Shown here: one piece after another, positions 21,958 to 30,186 of the stretch
How positions within the stretch are numbered: position 1 is the stretch's first letter
How the letters are laid out: every line of letters starts with the position of its first letter
Assembly: GCA_945487445.1 (NCBI GenBank)
Contig: CALYTU010000004.1
Coordinates: forward strand, 1 to 30,225
Length of the DNA stretch: 30,225 nucleotides
Direction of reading: 5' to 3'
DNA from: an uncultured Clostridia bacterium
GTDB lineage: Bacteria; Bacillota; Clostridia; Oscillospirales; Oscillospiraceae
The notes under the pieces: model-generated
What the model saw: the letters and a program-made list of their open reading frames with translations, nothing else
What the model was told of the DNA's origin: nothing
Databases searched by the model: none
Translations under genes and position numbers: made by a program

Positions 21958-22452
21958 ATGGAAGAAGACATCACCAAGCGTAAGCAGACCGAGGACGCCC
22001 TGCCCGAGGAGCGGGTGGAGCAGACGGAATGCTTTCAGGACCTGATTCGGGGCAAGTACCGCGAAGATTATTTGAAGGCGCTGAGCGAAGCGCTCTGCGC
22101 CCAGGCCAGGGAAACCAACCGCTATCTGGCCTACCGGGAGCTGCAGGCAAAGCTGGAAGGCGTTCGCGCCCAGTACCCCGACTTTGACTGTGATCGGGAG
22201 CTGGAGAATCCTGCCTTTGCCCGCCTGCTCAACAGCGGAGTTGAACCGCTGACCGCCTACGAAGTCGTTCATCACCGGGAATTGTCCGGTCGCGCCGCCC
22301 GTATGGCCGAAAACGCCGCCCGGCCCCAGGAAAACGGCCTGGGCAGCACCTCCATTGCCACCGTCACAAAGCCAGACCCCCGGACACTCACCCGCCAGGA
22401 GCGTAAGGCGCTCCGCCGCCGCGCGGCCCGCGGCGAGGAAATCATTTGGTAA
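21958..22452 (+). CDS. Putative capsid scaffolding protein
   Basis: A 164-residue charged helical protein, acidic at the N-terminus and basic at the end (TRQERKALRRRAARGEEIIW). It stands immediately before the major capsid gene, the normal site for a scaffold. Basic C-terminal helices that bind the coat protein are typical of scaffolds. The ATG at 21958 is chosen because GAAAGGAG precedes it; an in-frame ATG at 21916 lacks a site. Identification rests on position and composition. Confidence 0.65.
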   Translation: MEEDITKRKQTEDALPEERVEQTECFQDLIRGKYREDYLKALSEALCAQARETNRYLAYRELQAKLEGVRAQYPDFDCDRELENPAFARLLNSGVEPLTAYEVVHHRELSGRAARMAENAARPQENGLGSTSIATVTKPDPRTLTRQERKALRRRAARGEEIIW

Positions 22453-22454
22453 GT

Positions 22455-22495
22455 GCATCTGTTCAGCCGACGCGCGGCCGCCGTCGAACAGATGC
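22455..22495 (+). promoter_or_regulatory. Stable hairpin upstream of the capsid gene
   Basis: GCATCTGTTC (22455-22464) pairs perfectly with GAACAGATGC (22486-22495), and CGACG/CGTCG extend the stem. It starts right after the scaffold stop and has no T-tract. It may shield the 5' end of the capsid mRNA. Confidence 0.6.
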
Positions 22496-22561
22496 GTTAC
22501 ATCCATTGTAGTCCGTTAATCAGTCACAATCCATCGAAAATTGTCGAAAGGAGAAATCTGT

Positions 22562-23905
22562 ATGAATCTCACCGTTAACACCACTGCCGGCGACGTCAAC
22601 GCCTTTGACGCCTCCGCCCTCCACACCACCGGCGCCATGAGCTCCGCCATGAAGACCTATTACGACACGGAGCTGCTGGAAAACGCCCGCCCCCGGCTGA
22701 TTTTCAGCCAGCTTGGCAAGTCTCAGTTCCTCCCCGCCGGCCACGGCGACAGCGTCCAATGGCGGAAGTGGAACACCTTTGACAAGTCCCTGACCCCCCT
22801 GACCGAGGGCGTCATTCCCTCCGGGCAGAAGTTCGGCCAGAGCGCCATTTCCGTCAGCGTCCAGCAGTACGGCGACTACGCGGCCATTTCCGACCGTCTG
22901 AATCTGCACGCAGTGGACAACGTCCTGCTGGGCGCAGCCGAGGAAATGGGCGCAGCAGGCGGCGAAACCGCCGATACCCTGGTCCGCAACGAGCTCTGCA
23001 CCGGCACCTGCGTCCTCTACGCCGACACGCTGGATGAAAACGGCGCGGTTTCCGCCACGCCCGCCTATCGCTGTGAGCTCCAGGCCGACAACAATCGCCT
23101 GACGCCCGATGTGGTGAACAAGGCATATACCTTCCTGAAGAAGCAGAAGGCCCCCTTCTTCGAGGGCAACAAGTATGTTGCCGTCATCCATCCCTCCGCG
23201 GCCTATGACCTGCGCTCCCACCCCGACTGGATGGAGGCGCACAAATACGCCGCCGCCCGGGAAATTTTCGAGGGCGAGATCGGCGAGCTGCACGGCGTTC
23301 GCTTCGTGGAAAGCACCGAGGCCCCCATCTTCAACGGCGGTTCCCTCTTCACCGACGCCCAGCGCAACCTGACTGTCGGCGCCTCCGTCACCAACGACAG
23401 CACCGCCTCCGCCCAGTTCGGCGTGACCTCCGCTTACAAGGTCACGGTGAAGGAGACGCTGACCGATGCAATCGCAGAGGCCCTTGTAGGCCGCAAGGTC
23501 CATATCTTCGATACCTCCGCCAACAAGCTGGCGGGCACCGTGGAAATCGTCGGCGCAACCGTCACCGGCAACTACATCTGGCTGGGCTCCGAGGCCCCTG
23601 TGGCCCTGTCCGCGACCTCCAACGCGGAGGACACCCTTTGGCCCGGCGAGGGCGGCGACAGCCAGAGCGGTCCCTGCGCGGTTTACGGCACCCTCTTCTT
23701 CGGCAAGGACGCCTTCGGCGTGGTGGACCCCGAGGGCATGGGCATGGAAATGATCATCAAGGACGCTTCCCAGATCGGAGGCCCCCTGAACCAGTTCTCC
23801 ACCGTTGGCTATAAGTTCGAGAGCGCGGCCAGAATTCTCTACCAGAACCGTATGGTTCGCGTGGAATCCTGCTCCGCCTATTCCACCGTGGACGAGGCAA
23901 ACTGA
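22562..23905 (+). CDS. Major capsid protein, N4-gp56 family
   Basis: A 447-residue coat protein. KTYYDTELLENARPRLIFSQLGK, then WRKWNTFDKSLTPLTEGVIPSGQ and VQQYGDYAAISDRLNLHAVDN are the recognisable features of the N4-gp56 family, HK97-fold coat proteins of podoviruses and related phages. The ATG at 22562 gives the usual N-terminus and has AAAGGAGA upstream; a TTG at 22541 is ignored. Hairpins on both sides (22455-22495 and 23915-23946) isolate it within the operon. Codon choice favours C-ending codons more strongly than in neighbours, as expected for a highly expressed gene. Confidence 0.9.
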   Translation: MNLTVNTTAGDVNAFDASALHTTGAMSSAMKTYYDTELLENARPRLIFSQLGKSQFLPAGHGDSVQWRKWNTFDKSLTPLTEGVIPSGQKFGQSAISVSVQQYGDYAAISDRLNLHAVDNVLLGAAEEMGAAGGETADTLVRNELCTGTCVLYADTLDENGAVSATPAYRCELQADNNRLTPDVVNKAYTFLKKQKAPFFEGNKYVAVIHPSAAYDLRSHPDWMEAHKYAAAREIFEGEIGELHGVRFVESTEAPIFNGGSLFTDAQRNLTVGASVTNDSTASAQFGVTSAYKVTVKETLTDAIAEALVGRKVHIFDTSANKLAGTVEIVGATVTGNYIWLGSEAPVALSATSNAEDTLWPGEGGDSQSGPCAVYGTLFFGKDAFGVVDPEGMGMEMIIKDASQIGGPLNQFSTVGYKFESAARILYQNRMVRVESCSAYSTVDEAN

Positions 23906-23914
23906 TTCGCAAAA

Positions 23915-23946
23915 CGGGATCGGGGCCCTATTCGGCCCTGATCCCG
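23915..23946 (+). promoter_or_regulatory. Intercistronic hairpin after the capsid gene
   Basis: Thirteen-base arms (23915-23927, 23934-23946) pair with one G-T wobble around a six-base loop. There is no T-tract, and the nozzle ribosome binding site follows at 23952-23958. It is likely an mRNA stabiliser for the capsid transcript or a partial terminator. Confidence 0.65.
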
Positions 23947-23963
23947 CCGGGAAAGGAGGAAGC

Positions 23964-26015
23964 ATGCGCTATCCAAAGCTGAAGGTATCCCAACAAAAGC
24001 GTGTCATGATTGACAGCTTCCGCGGCTATGAGCACACGCCCGCTGTGAGCGCCGGTGCCTTTTATGACATGAAGAACCTTTCCGGTGAGCGCGCACCCCT
24101 GCTCTGCGTCCGCGGACAGCGCACGCCGATCACCGAGCTGGACGGCAGCCCGGCCGGCATGGTCAACGCCGTGGGCGGGCAGGGTACGGCTGTGGTACTG
24201 GACAACGACGGCACGCTCTGGTGCGCCGGCGCAGCCCTGCCCTATCTGCTGGACGGAAACGCATATGTTTACGCAGAGGACGAGAACAGCCTCCCCGTGA
24301 CGATCACCGACCAGGCAGCTGTGCTCCGCGCCGTCGTCCGCCCCGGAAGCTGGCGCTTTTCCTACAACGCCGCCGCAGACCGTTGGACGCCGCTGAACGG
24401 TGCCAATTCGATGGCAGGGGGGCTGCTGGTTCCCGACACGCTGGACGATGGGTTGACTGTGACCGTGGAGCACAGCTACATACCCACGAAATATGAGCCC
24501 CGCGAGCTGGTCTTTTTGGGCGGGTGGGTTTGTGTTTTTCCGGACGGAAAGTTCGCCAACACGGCCAAGCTCCGTACGGGAGCAGTCATGCTCCCCAACG
24601 TGGACTACGGCGACATCGCACAGTCCAACGTATGCCAGCTGGGCGGCACGGTCTTCGTCCCCTGCGGCCCGAACGGCGAGGAGTTGGACACGGTCTGGTC
24701 TGACACCCCGCCCGCGCAGGGCTATTGGGTGGACACCAGCGAGCCCGAGGCGACGCTCCGAATCTGGTCGCAGAGCCAGGGACTCTGGGTGGAGACAAAT
24801 CCCTATGTGAAATGCTCCATCCCCGGGATCGCCAAGGGCCTTCGGACCGGAGACAGCGTGGACCTGTTCTGCCGGCTGGAAACCAATCAGGGGCCGGAGC
24901 CATTGCTCGAGGCGCTCTGGCGCGGAACACGCACCCTCGCGGGTGTATGGCATGATCCCGGCGCCGAAAATCGCGAGGAGGGCCGCAACGACTATGTCAT
25001 CATTCCCGGCACGCTGCGCGAGGCCTGCGAGCTCGAGCTGACCTGGCATGACCGGAGCTGCTTTTCCGTAACCCGCTCGATTCCGAAGATGGATTTCGTC
25101 GTCTCGGCAGGCAACCGCCTCTGGGGCTGCTACTGCGCCAACGGCGTCAACGAACTCTATGGCAGCAAGCTGGGGGATTTCCGCAACTGGAACTGCTTCG
25201 AGGGCCTTTCAACCGACAGCTACCGGGTCTCCCGGGGCCACAGCGGACCCTACACCGGGGCCGCCGTGCTGGGCGGCTGCCCGCTCTTCTTTCGGGCGGA
25301 CTGTCTGGAAAAAATATTCCCCGCCGCAGGAGGCGACCACGGGGTCGTCACCGTGAGCCTGGAGGGAATCGAGGCGGGAAGCGCCAAGAGCGCCGTTGTG
25401 ATCCGGGAAAAGCTTTACTATAAATCCGAGGGCGGCGTGTGCTGCTACAACGGCACCCTGCCCGTCCGAATCTCCCGGGCCCTGGGGAACGTCCCCTATC
25501 ACGACGCCATTGCCGGCGCCCGCGGCAGCCGCTACTACATCAACATGAAGGATCAGGATGGCGGTTATCACCTCTTTGTCTACAACACGGAGACAGGCTT
25601 CTGGTATCGGGAGGACGACTGCTATTTCCTTGCCGCCTACAGCGCCGGGGAGCGGCTCTACCTGCTGCCCCGGCTTGGAACGCCTCTTCTTTGCGTGGAT
25701 GGGTCTTCCGGAAGCCGGAATGTGGACTGGTGGGCGGAGACCGGCGATCTTCTGCCGCGGATGGCGCTGCGCCGCTATGTGACCCGGATGCAGGTCACGG
25801 CGCAGCTGGACCCCGGCGCGGAGCTGCGCGTCTATCTGAGCTACGACGGCGGACCCTGGCTGCGAAAAGGAGAGCTGCGGGGCAATCGGCTGAAAAGCGT
25901 CACCTTTCCCGTCCTTGCCCGACGCTGCGAGCGGCTGCGGCTGCGGCTGGAGGGGACCGGAGGGATGGAGCTGCACAGTCTGAGCTGGCTGACCCAAGCG
26001 GGCTCCGATGTTTGA
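23964..26015 (+). CDS. Tail nozzle / packaged-DNA stabilisation protein, P22 gp10/T7 gp12-like
   Basis: A 683-residue beta-rich protein. GNRLWGCYCANGVNELYGSKLGDFRNWN is the telltale of the beta-propeller tail tube or nozzle proteins of short-tailed phages (P22 gp10, T7 gp12). Repeating Trp and Gly-rich beta strands occupy most of its length. Six copies would close the portal channel and link it to fibres. The start at 23964 has AAAGGAGGA. No tail spike or needle gene follows it. Confidence 0.75.
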   Translation: MRYPKLKVSQQKRVMIDSFRGYEHTPAVSAGAFYDMKNLSGERAPLLCVRGQRTPITELDGSPAGMVNAVGGQGTAVVLDNDGTLWCAGAALPYLLDGNAYVYAEDENSLPVTITDQAAVLRAVVRPGSWRFSYNAAADRWTPLNGANSMAGGLLVPDTLDDGLTVTVEHSYIPTKYEPRELVFLGGWVCVFPDGKFANTAKLRTGAVMLPNVDYGDIAQSNVCQLGGTVFVPCGPNGEELDTVWSDTPPAQGYWVDTSEPEATLRIWSQSQGLWVETNPYVKCSIPGIAKGLRTGDSVDLFCRLETNQGPEPLLEALWRGTRTLAGVWHDPGAENREEGRNDYVIIPGTLREACELELTWHDRSCFSVTRSIPKMDFVVSAGNRLWGCYCANGVNELYGSKLGDFRNWNCFEGLSTDSYRVSRGHSGPYTGAAVLGGCPLFFRADCLEKIFPAAGGDHGVVTVSLEGIEAGSAKSAVVIREKLYYKSEGGVCCYNGTLPVRISRALGNVPYHDAIAGARGSRYYINMKDQDGGYHLFVYNTETGFWYREDDCYFLAAYSAGERLYLLPRLGTPLLCVDGSSGSRNVDWWAETGDLLPRMALRRYVTRMQVTAQLDPGAELRVYLSYDGGPWLRKGELRGNRLKSVTFPVLARRCERLRLRLEGTGGMELHSLSWLTQAGSDV

Positions 26016-26087
26016 TCCTGTTGTCGGGAAAAATACAGGCCGGCTCCCGGGGAACAGAAACCATGAAAACTGAGCGAGGGAATCAAA

Positions 26088-26234
26088 ATGAAACCATTGG
26101 AATTACCGGCAAGGCCGGAGGGAGAGCTGACGGAGCAGGTAACCCAGCTTTGGGAAGACCTGTTTCGGTTGGTCGAGCGGCTGAACGTCGAGCGAGACAG
26201 CGCCGCGCCGAATGGAGAGAAGGCCCATGAATGA
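26088..26234 (+). CDS. 48-residue helical phage protein
   Basis: A small ORF with the sequence pattern MKPLELPARPEG then a helix ELTEQVTQLWEDLFRLVERLN. It resembles the short coiled-coil proteins in many Clostridial phage operons (QLRSLKNYLFRLVEQLN type). The start at 26088 has a GAGGG site upstream. It overlaps the terminase small subunit gene by eight bases in another frame, so the two are probably coupled. The function is unknown. Confidence 0.7.
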   Translation: MKPLELPARPEGELTEQVTQLWEDLFRLVERLNVERDSAAPNGEKAHE

Positions 26235-26523
26235 AGAAACGATTTTACAGGCCCTGCGTTCCATTGCGTTCTCCGACTTCACGGATTACATCCAGGTCGA
26301 AAACGGAGAGGTCCGGGTCAAGGATACCTGCCTGCTGACTGACGGCCAGCGTTCCGCCATCGCCGGGATCAAGGACACCGGCAAGGGCGTGGAGATCAAG
26401 CTCCACGACAAGCAGAAGGCGCTGGAACTGCTTGTCAAGTATCTGGGCTTCTTTGAACGCCCGGAGGAGGAAACCGCCGTGCGCGTGGAGTTCTCCTCCG
26501 TCCCGGAGGACTGGGCGGAGTAA
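26227..26523 (+). CDS. Terminase small subunit, short form lacking the DNA-binding domain
   Basis: A 98-residue protein whose sequence LRSIAFSDFTDYIQ...LLTDGQRSAIAGIKDT, then KGVEIKLHDKQKALELLVKYLGFF, matches the C-terminal part of Clostridial terminase small subunits. Those proteins are usually about 150-180 residues and begin with a helix-turn-helix that recognises the packaging site; that part is absent. Coding sequence upstream belongs to a different gene in another frame, and a good GGAGAG site precedes the ATG, so it is not simply mis-started. It lies 35 bases before the terL start. Confidence 0.75.
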   Translation: MNEETILQALRSIAFSDFTDYIQVENGEVRVKDTCLLTDGQRSAIAGIKDTGKGVEIKLHDKQKALELLVKYLGFFERPEEETAVRVEFSSVPEDWAE

Positions 26524-26558
26524 GATTGGAATTTGTCGGTTTGCAGAAAGGACCATCT

Positions 26559-27950
26559 ATGACTGTACTGAAACTGGAACCGCCGAACGAAAAGCAGGTG
26601 CGGCTGCTCAGCGCCAAAACCAAGCATGTCGGCTTCGGCGGCGCGCGCGGGGGCGGAAAGAGCTGGGCCGTGCGCACCAAGGCAAAGCTCCTGGCCCTGC
26701 GCTATCCCGGGATCAAGCTTTTGATCGTCCGAAGGACTTACCCTGAGCTGATCAACAACCACATTCAGATCCTGCGGGCGGAGCTGAGCCGCGTCGGCCG
26801 GTACAACGACAAGGACAAGGTCTTCCGCTTCGCCAACGGGTCCACGCTCCATTTCATGTACTGTGCCAAGGACGGGGATCTGGACCGGTTGCAGGGCGTG
26901 GAATACGATGTGATTTTTTTGGATGAGGCAACCCAGCTCTCGGAATATCAGATGAAGACCATTTCCGCCTGCCTTCGCGGCGTCAACGGCTTCCCGAAGC
27001 GGATCTATTACACCTGCAACCCGGGCGGCCAGGGCCACGGCTACATCAAGCGCATCTTCATCGATCGGCGCTACGAGGCCGGCGAGGACCCGGCAGACTA
27101 CACCTTCATTCAGTCCCTTGTGACCGACAACAAGGTGCTGATGGCCTCCCAGCCGGACTATATCAAGCAGCTTGAAGCCCTGCCGGAAAAGCTGCGGCGG
27201 GCCTGGCTGGAGGGGGATTGGGACATCTTCGAGGGTCAGTTTTTTGAGGACTTCCGGGCGACCCCGGATCTGGCCCGGTGCGCGGCGGAGGGTCTGACCG
27301 CGGAGGAGGCAAAGCGCCAGGGACGGTGGACCCATGTGATCCCCGCCCGTGCCCCCGCCCCGGGCTGGAAGCTCTATCGCTCCTTCGACTGGGGCTATTC
27401 CAAGCCCTTCTCCTGCGCCTGGTGGGCCGTGGATTTTGACGGGCGGCTCTATCGCATTCTGGAGCTTTATGGATGCACAAAGACCCCCAACGAGGGGGTC
27501 AAGTGGACGCCGGACGAGGTCTTCCGCCGCATCCGGGAAATGGAGGACAGCCATCCCTGGCTCAAAGGACGGCGGATTGAGGGCGTGGCCGATCCGGCCA
27601 TCTGGGACGAGAGCGGCGGCGAGAGCATCGCTGAGACCGGAGAACGCCACCATGTGTACTTCACGCCCGGCGACCACAAGCGAATCCCAGGCTGGATGCA
27701 GTGCCATTACCGGCTCCGCTTTGACCGGGAGGGCCTGCCGATGCTCTACGTCTACGACACCTGCACGGCCTTTCTGCGCACCGTCCCCCAGCTCGTCTAC
27801 GACGCGGTGCGTCCCGAGGACCTCGACACCAACGGCGAGGATCACGTTGCGGATGAATGGCGTTACATGTGCATGGCCAGGCCAATCACCCCACAGCCGC
27901 AGAGCCCGGATTCGCCTGCCCCGCTTCGTTGGGGAAACCCGCTGGCCTGA
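26559..27950 (+). CDS. terL: Terminase large subunit
   Basis: A 463-residue DNA-packaging motor. Walker A GGARGGGKS (27-35), Walker B IFLDEAT with Asp122 and Glu123, and the coupling motif TCNPGGQGHGYIKR (152-165) form the ATPase. The nuclease domain keeps its acidic residues: Asp277 in RSFDWGYSKPFS, Asp345 in GVADPAIWDE and Asp428/Asp432 near the end. All motifs look intact, so the enzyme should work. The ATG at 26559 has AGAAAGGA upstream. It ends 31 bases before a converging minus-strand gene, with no terminator between. Confidence 0.93.
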   Translation: MTVLKLEPPNEKQVRLLSAKTKHVGFGGARGGGKSWAVRTKAKLLALRYPGIKLLIVRRTYPELINNHIQILRAELSRVGRYNDKDKVFRFANGSTLHFMYCAKDGDLDRLQGVEYDVIFLDEATQLSEYQMKTISACLRGVNGFPKRIYYTCNPGGQGHGYIKRIFIDRRYEAGEDPADYTFIQSLVTDNKVLMASQPDYIKQLEALPEKLRRAWLEGDWDIFEGQFFEDFRATPDLARCAAEGLTAEEAKRQGRWTHVIPARAPAPGWKLYRSFDWGYSKPFSCAWWAVDFDGRLYRILELYGCTKTPNEGVKWTPDEVFRRIREMEDSHPWLKGRRIEGVADPAIWDESGGESIAETGERHHVYFTPGDHKRIPGWMQCHYRLRFDREGLPMLYVYDTCTAFLRTVPQLVYDAVRPEDLDTNGEDHVADEWRYMCMARPITPQPQSPDSPAPLRWGNPLA

Positions 27951-27981
27951 TACTTTTATAAATATGACCGTGATGCACAGC

Positions 27982-29037
27982 TTATTCAGTAATTGGGTGA
28001 TTGGCGGAGAAAAAGGGCTTGACCAGCAAAGCCGCCAGAGGAAGCAGGATCATTCCCACAATCCCGAAGAGGCGATAGCCGATATAGAAGGCCATGAGCG
28101 TAGCCAATGGGGGCATCCCGAGCTGCTTGCCCACAAGGTGGGGCTCCAGAATGGACCGGGCGAGGGAAGAAATCCCATACAGGGCCAGCAGGCCGAAGCC
28201 CTGGCCGGAATTGTCCTGCAAAAACGAAATCAGCGCCCAGGGAATCAGTACCGTTCCTGTGCCGAGGACGGGGAGCGCGTCGAGTATGGCAATCAGTCCG
28301 CCGAAAAGCAGGGGAAATTCCACGCCCAGGACCCACAGGCCCAGCGTAAGCAGGATGAAAACCAGAAAAATCAGCTTGGCCTGTGCCTTGCACCACCCGC
28401 CGAGGACCGACTTGGCCCGCGTGCGAGCCTGACGGAGCCATTCCTGCCAGGAGGCGGGCAGACGGCGGCGAAGCCAGGCCTTCACCCGAGGCAGGGCGGC
28501 CGAGGTCATATAGGTGGCGATCACGGTGGTAACCAGCGTCACAAACAGCCGGGGCACGCCGGTAATTATGCTGGAGACGAGGCCGGAGAGAAAGCCGTAA
28601 ACCGATTCCAGCAGCCCCGCCCCGCCCGCAAAGAGTTCCCCGATCCACCGGATCAAGGGGACGGACAGGGATTCCGGCGCGCGTCTGACCAGGGATTCCA
28701 GCGCGGCGCGCAGGTCCGCAAGGGCCGGCTGGAGCCGGTGGAGCAGCTCCGGAAGCTGACGCACAAGCTGTAAAAGCTCTTCCCAGAGCACCCGCCCAAA
28801 GAACCAAAGCAGGATCCCGGCGGCAATGAACAGTCCCGTTACACAGAGCCCCGACCTCGCCCAGCGGGGAAGACGGGTTTTCCGACCCAGAGCAGTCACG
28901 AAAGGCTCCGCCCCCAGAGAGATCCCATAGGCAAGCAGAAATGGAAGCAGCAGAGGCAGGACCGTGAAGCCCAAAACGATCCCGCCTGCCGCCATTCCGG
29001 CTGTCAGCAGGGGCCTTTGATATTTCCGAAGCTGCAT
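27982..29037 (-). CDS. AI-2E family transporter / YtvI-like membrane protein
   Basis: A 351-residue polytopic membrane protein of the AI-2E family, most like the sporulation-associated YtvI type. Hydrophobic helices are at about residues 10-37, 62-81, 150-175 and several near the C-terminus. GGLIAILDALPVLGTGTVLIPWALISFLQ and LEPHLVGKQLGMPPLATLMAFYIGYRLFGIVGMILLPL-type segments are diagnostic of the family. GGAGGGG precedes the ATG. No function in autoinducer export is proven for most members. It is the only minus-strand gene in the phage late region, set between terminase and holin; it may be a host gene or a moron. A GGATATACT box on its strand near 29070 is a weak promoter candidate. Confidence 0.85.
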   Translation of the reverse strand: MQLRKYQRPLLTAGMAAGGIVLGFTVLPLLLPFLLAYGISLGAEPFVTALGRKTRLPRWARSGLCVTGLFIAAGILLWFFGRVLWEELLQLVRQLPELLHRLQPALADLRAALESLVRRAPESLSVPLIRWIGELFAGGAGLLESVYGFLSGLVSSIITGVPRLFVTLVTTVIATYMTSAALPRVKAWLRRRLPASWQEWLRQARTRAKSVLGGWCKAQAKLIFLVFILLTLGLWVLGVEFPLLFGGLIAILDALPVLGTGTVLIPWALISFLQDNSGQGFGLLALYGISSLARSILEPHLVGKQLGMPPLATLMAFYIGYRLFGIVGMILLPLAALLVKPFFSANHPITE

Positions 29038-29112
29038 CCCTGTCCCCTCCCGCGTTTATTCATAATTCAGTATATCCGAAATCACGTTCAAACATACCGG
29101 AAAGGAGCAAAT

Positions 29113-29307
29113 ATGATTTTTACAAAAGCATGGTGGCGCGCGGCCCTGATCCGCGCCGTAAAAACCGTGGCGCAGGCGGCAGTGGGTCTCATCCCCGCGG
29201 CGGCCACAATCGCCCAGGTGGACTGGCAGACCGTTGTCGGCTGCGCCTGCCTGGCGGGCCTGGTGTCGCTGCTGACATCCCTCGCCGGACTGCCGGAGCT
29301 TGAATAG
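29113..29307 (+). CDS. Phage holin, r1t-like
   Basis: A 64-residue protein with two hydrophobic helices (about 13-33 and 41-57). TKAWWRAALIRAVKTVAQAAVGLI, then VVGCACLAGLVSLLTSLAGLPE are the hallmark of r1t-type holins. It forms holes in the membrane to release the endolysin. AAAGGAG gives the start at 29113. It is directly upstream of the amidase, a complete lysis pair. Confidence 0.9.
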   Translation: MIFTKAWWRAALIRAVKTVAQAAVGLIPAAATIAQVDWQTVVGCACLAGLVSLLTSLAGLPELE

Positions 29308-29391
29308 CAAATTACAAACACTATCATTCTCTCATAGCTTCGTTCTCTCATTCTTCTCCGTCAATCCGTTACGAAAAAGCGAGGTGATCAT

Positions 29392-30114
29392 TTGGAAATC
29401 CTGGAAGCCTATCTGACCAAGAACCCCTGCTATCGTGCAAATTTGGCCGTGGCGGACAGCCGGTACGCGGTCTTTCAGGCGGGGGGACCGAAGGGGCTGA
29501 TGCTTCACTCCGTGGGCTGCGCACAACCGAAGGCTGAGGTTTTCTGCAAAAAATGGGACCGGGCCGACTATGACAGGGCCTGCGTCCACGCCTTCATCGA
29601 CGCGAAAACCGGGGCCGTTTGGCAAACCCTGCCCTGGAACTTCCGCGGCTGGCACTGCGGCGGCAGCGGAAACAACACCCACATCGGCGTGGAGCTCTGC
29701 GAGACAGACGCCATTCGCTACGCCGACGGCGCGAGCTTTACAGTCCTGGATCGCCAGACCGCCCTGGCGGACTGTGAACGTACCTATCAGGCGGCGGTGG
29801 AGCTCTTTGCTTTTCTCTGCTGCAAGTATGACCTTGACCCCAGGACCGCAATTTGCTCCCACCGGGAAGGCGGCAAGGGCGGGCTCGCCTCCGGCCACGT
29901 GGACCCGGAGCACTACTGGTCCGGCCTGGGCGCCCCCTGGACAATGGACGGCTTCCGGGCCGACGTGGCGGCAAAGCTGGCCGCCCCTGCCCGGGAGAAC
30001 GACCCCATCTATCGCGTCCAGGTTGGCGCGTTTCGCAACCGGACCTATGCCGAAGCCTTCCTGACGGACGTCCAGACGCACTACCCCAACGCCTATATCA
30101 CTACAAAAGCATGA
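29392..30114 (+). CDS. N-acetylmuramoyl-L-alanine amidase (endolysin) with partial SPOR-like tail
   Basis: A 240-residue endolysin that cuts the amide bond between muramic acid and the stem peptide. The Amidase_2 domain spans about 20-190: LMLHSVGC contains His39, and CSHREGGKGGLASGHVDPEHYW contains His157 and His169 as probable zinc ligands. YRVQVGAFRNRTYAEAFL begins a SPOR-like wall-binding half domain of only about 35 residues. A TTG start at 29392 with GAGGTG upstream is the only properly placed start; no ATG or GTG is as well sited. It lies 84 bases downstream of the holin. Confidence 0.88.
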   Translation: MEILEAYLTKNPCYRANLAVADSRYAVFQAGGPKGLMLHSVGCAQPKAEVFCKKWDRADYDRACVHAFIDAKTGAVWQTLPWNFRGWHCGGSGNNTHIGVELCETDAIRYADGASFTVLDRQTALADCERTYQAAVELFAFLCCKYDLDPRTAICSHREGGKGGLASGHVDPEHYWSGLGAPWTMDGFRADVAAKLAAPARENDPIYRVQVGAFRNRTYAEAFLTDVQTHYPNAYITTKA

Positions 30115-30130
30115 AAACGCCGCCCTTGGG

Positions 30131-30152
30131 GCACCCTCCGTAAGGAAGGTGC
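30131..30152 (+). terminator. Hairpin after the endolysin gene
   Basis: GCACCCTCC and GGAAGGTGC pair with one mismatch around a short loop and are followed by TTTG. It is weak as a terminator on its own. Confidence 0.4.
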
Positions 30153-30186
30153 TTTGAGGCAGATAATAACCGGCTAAAAAGAAATG

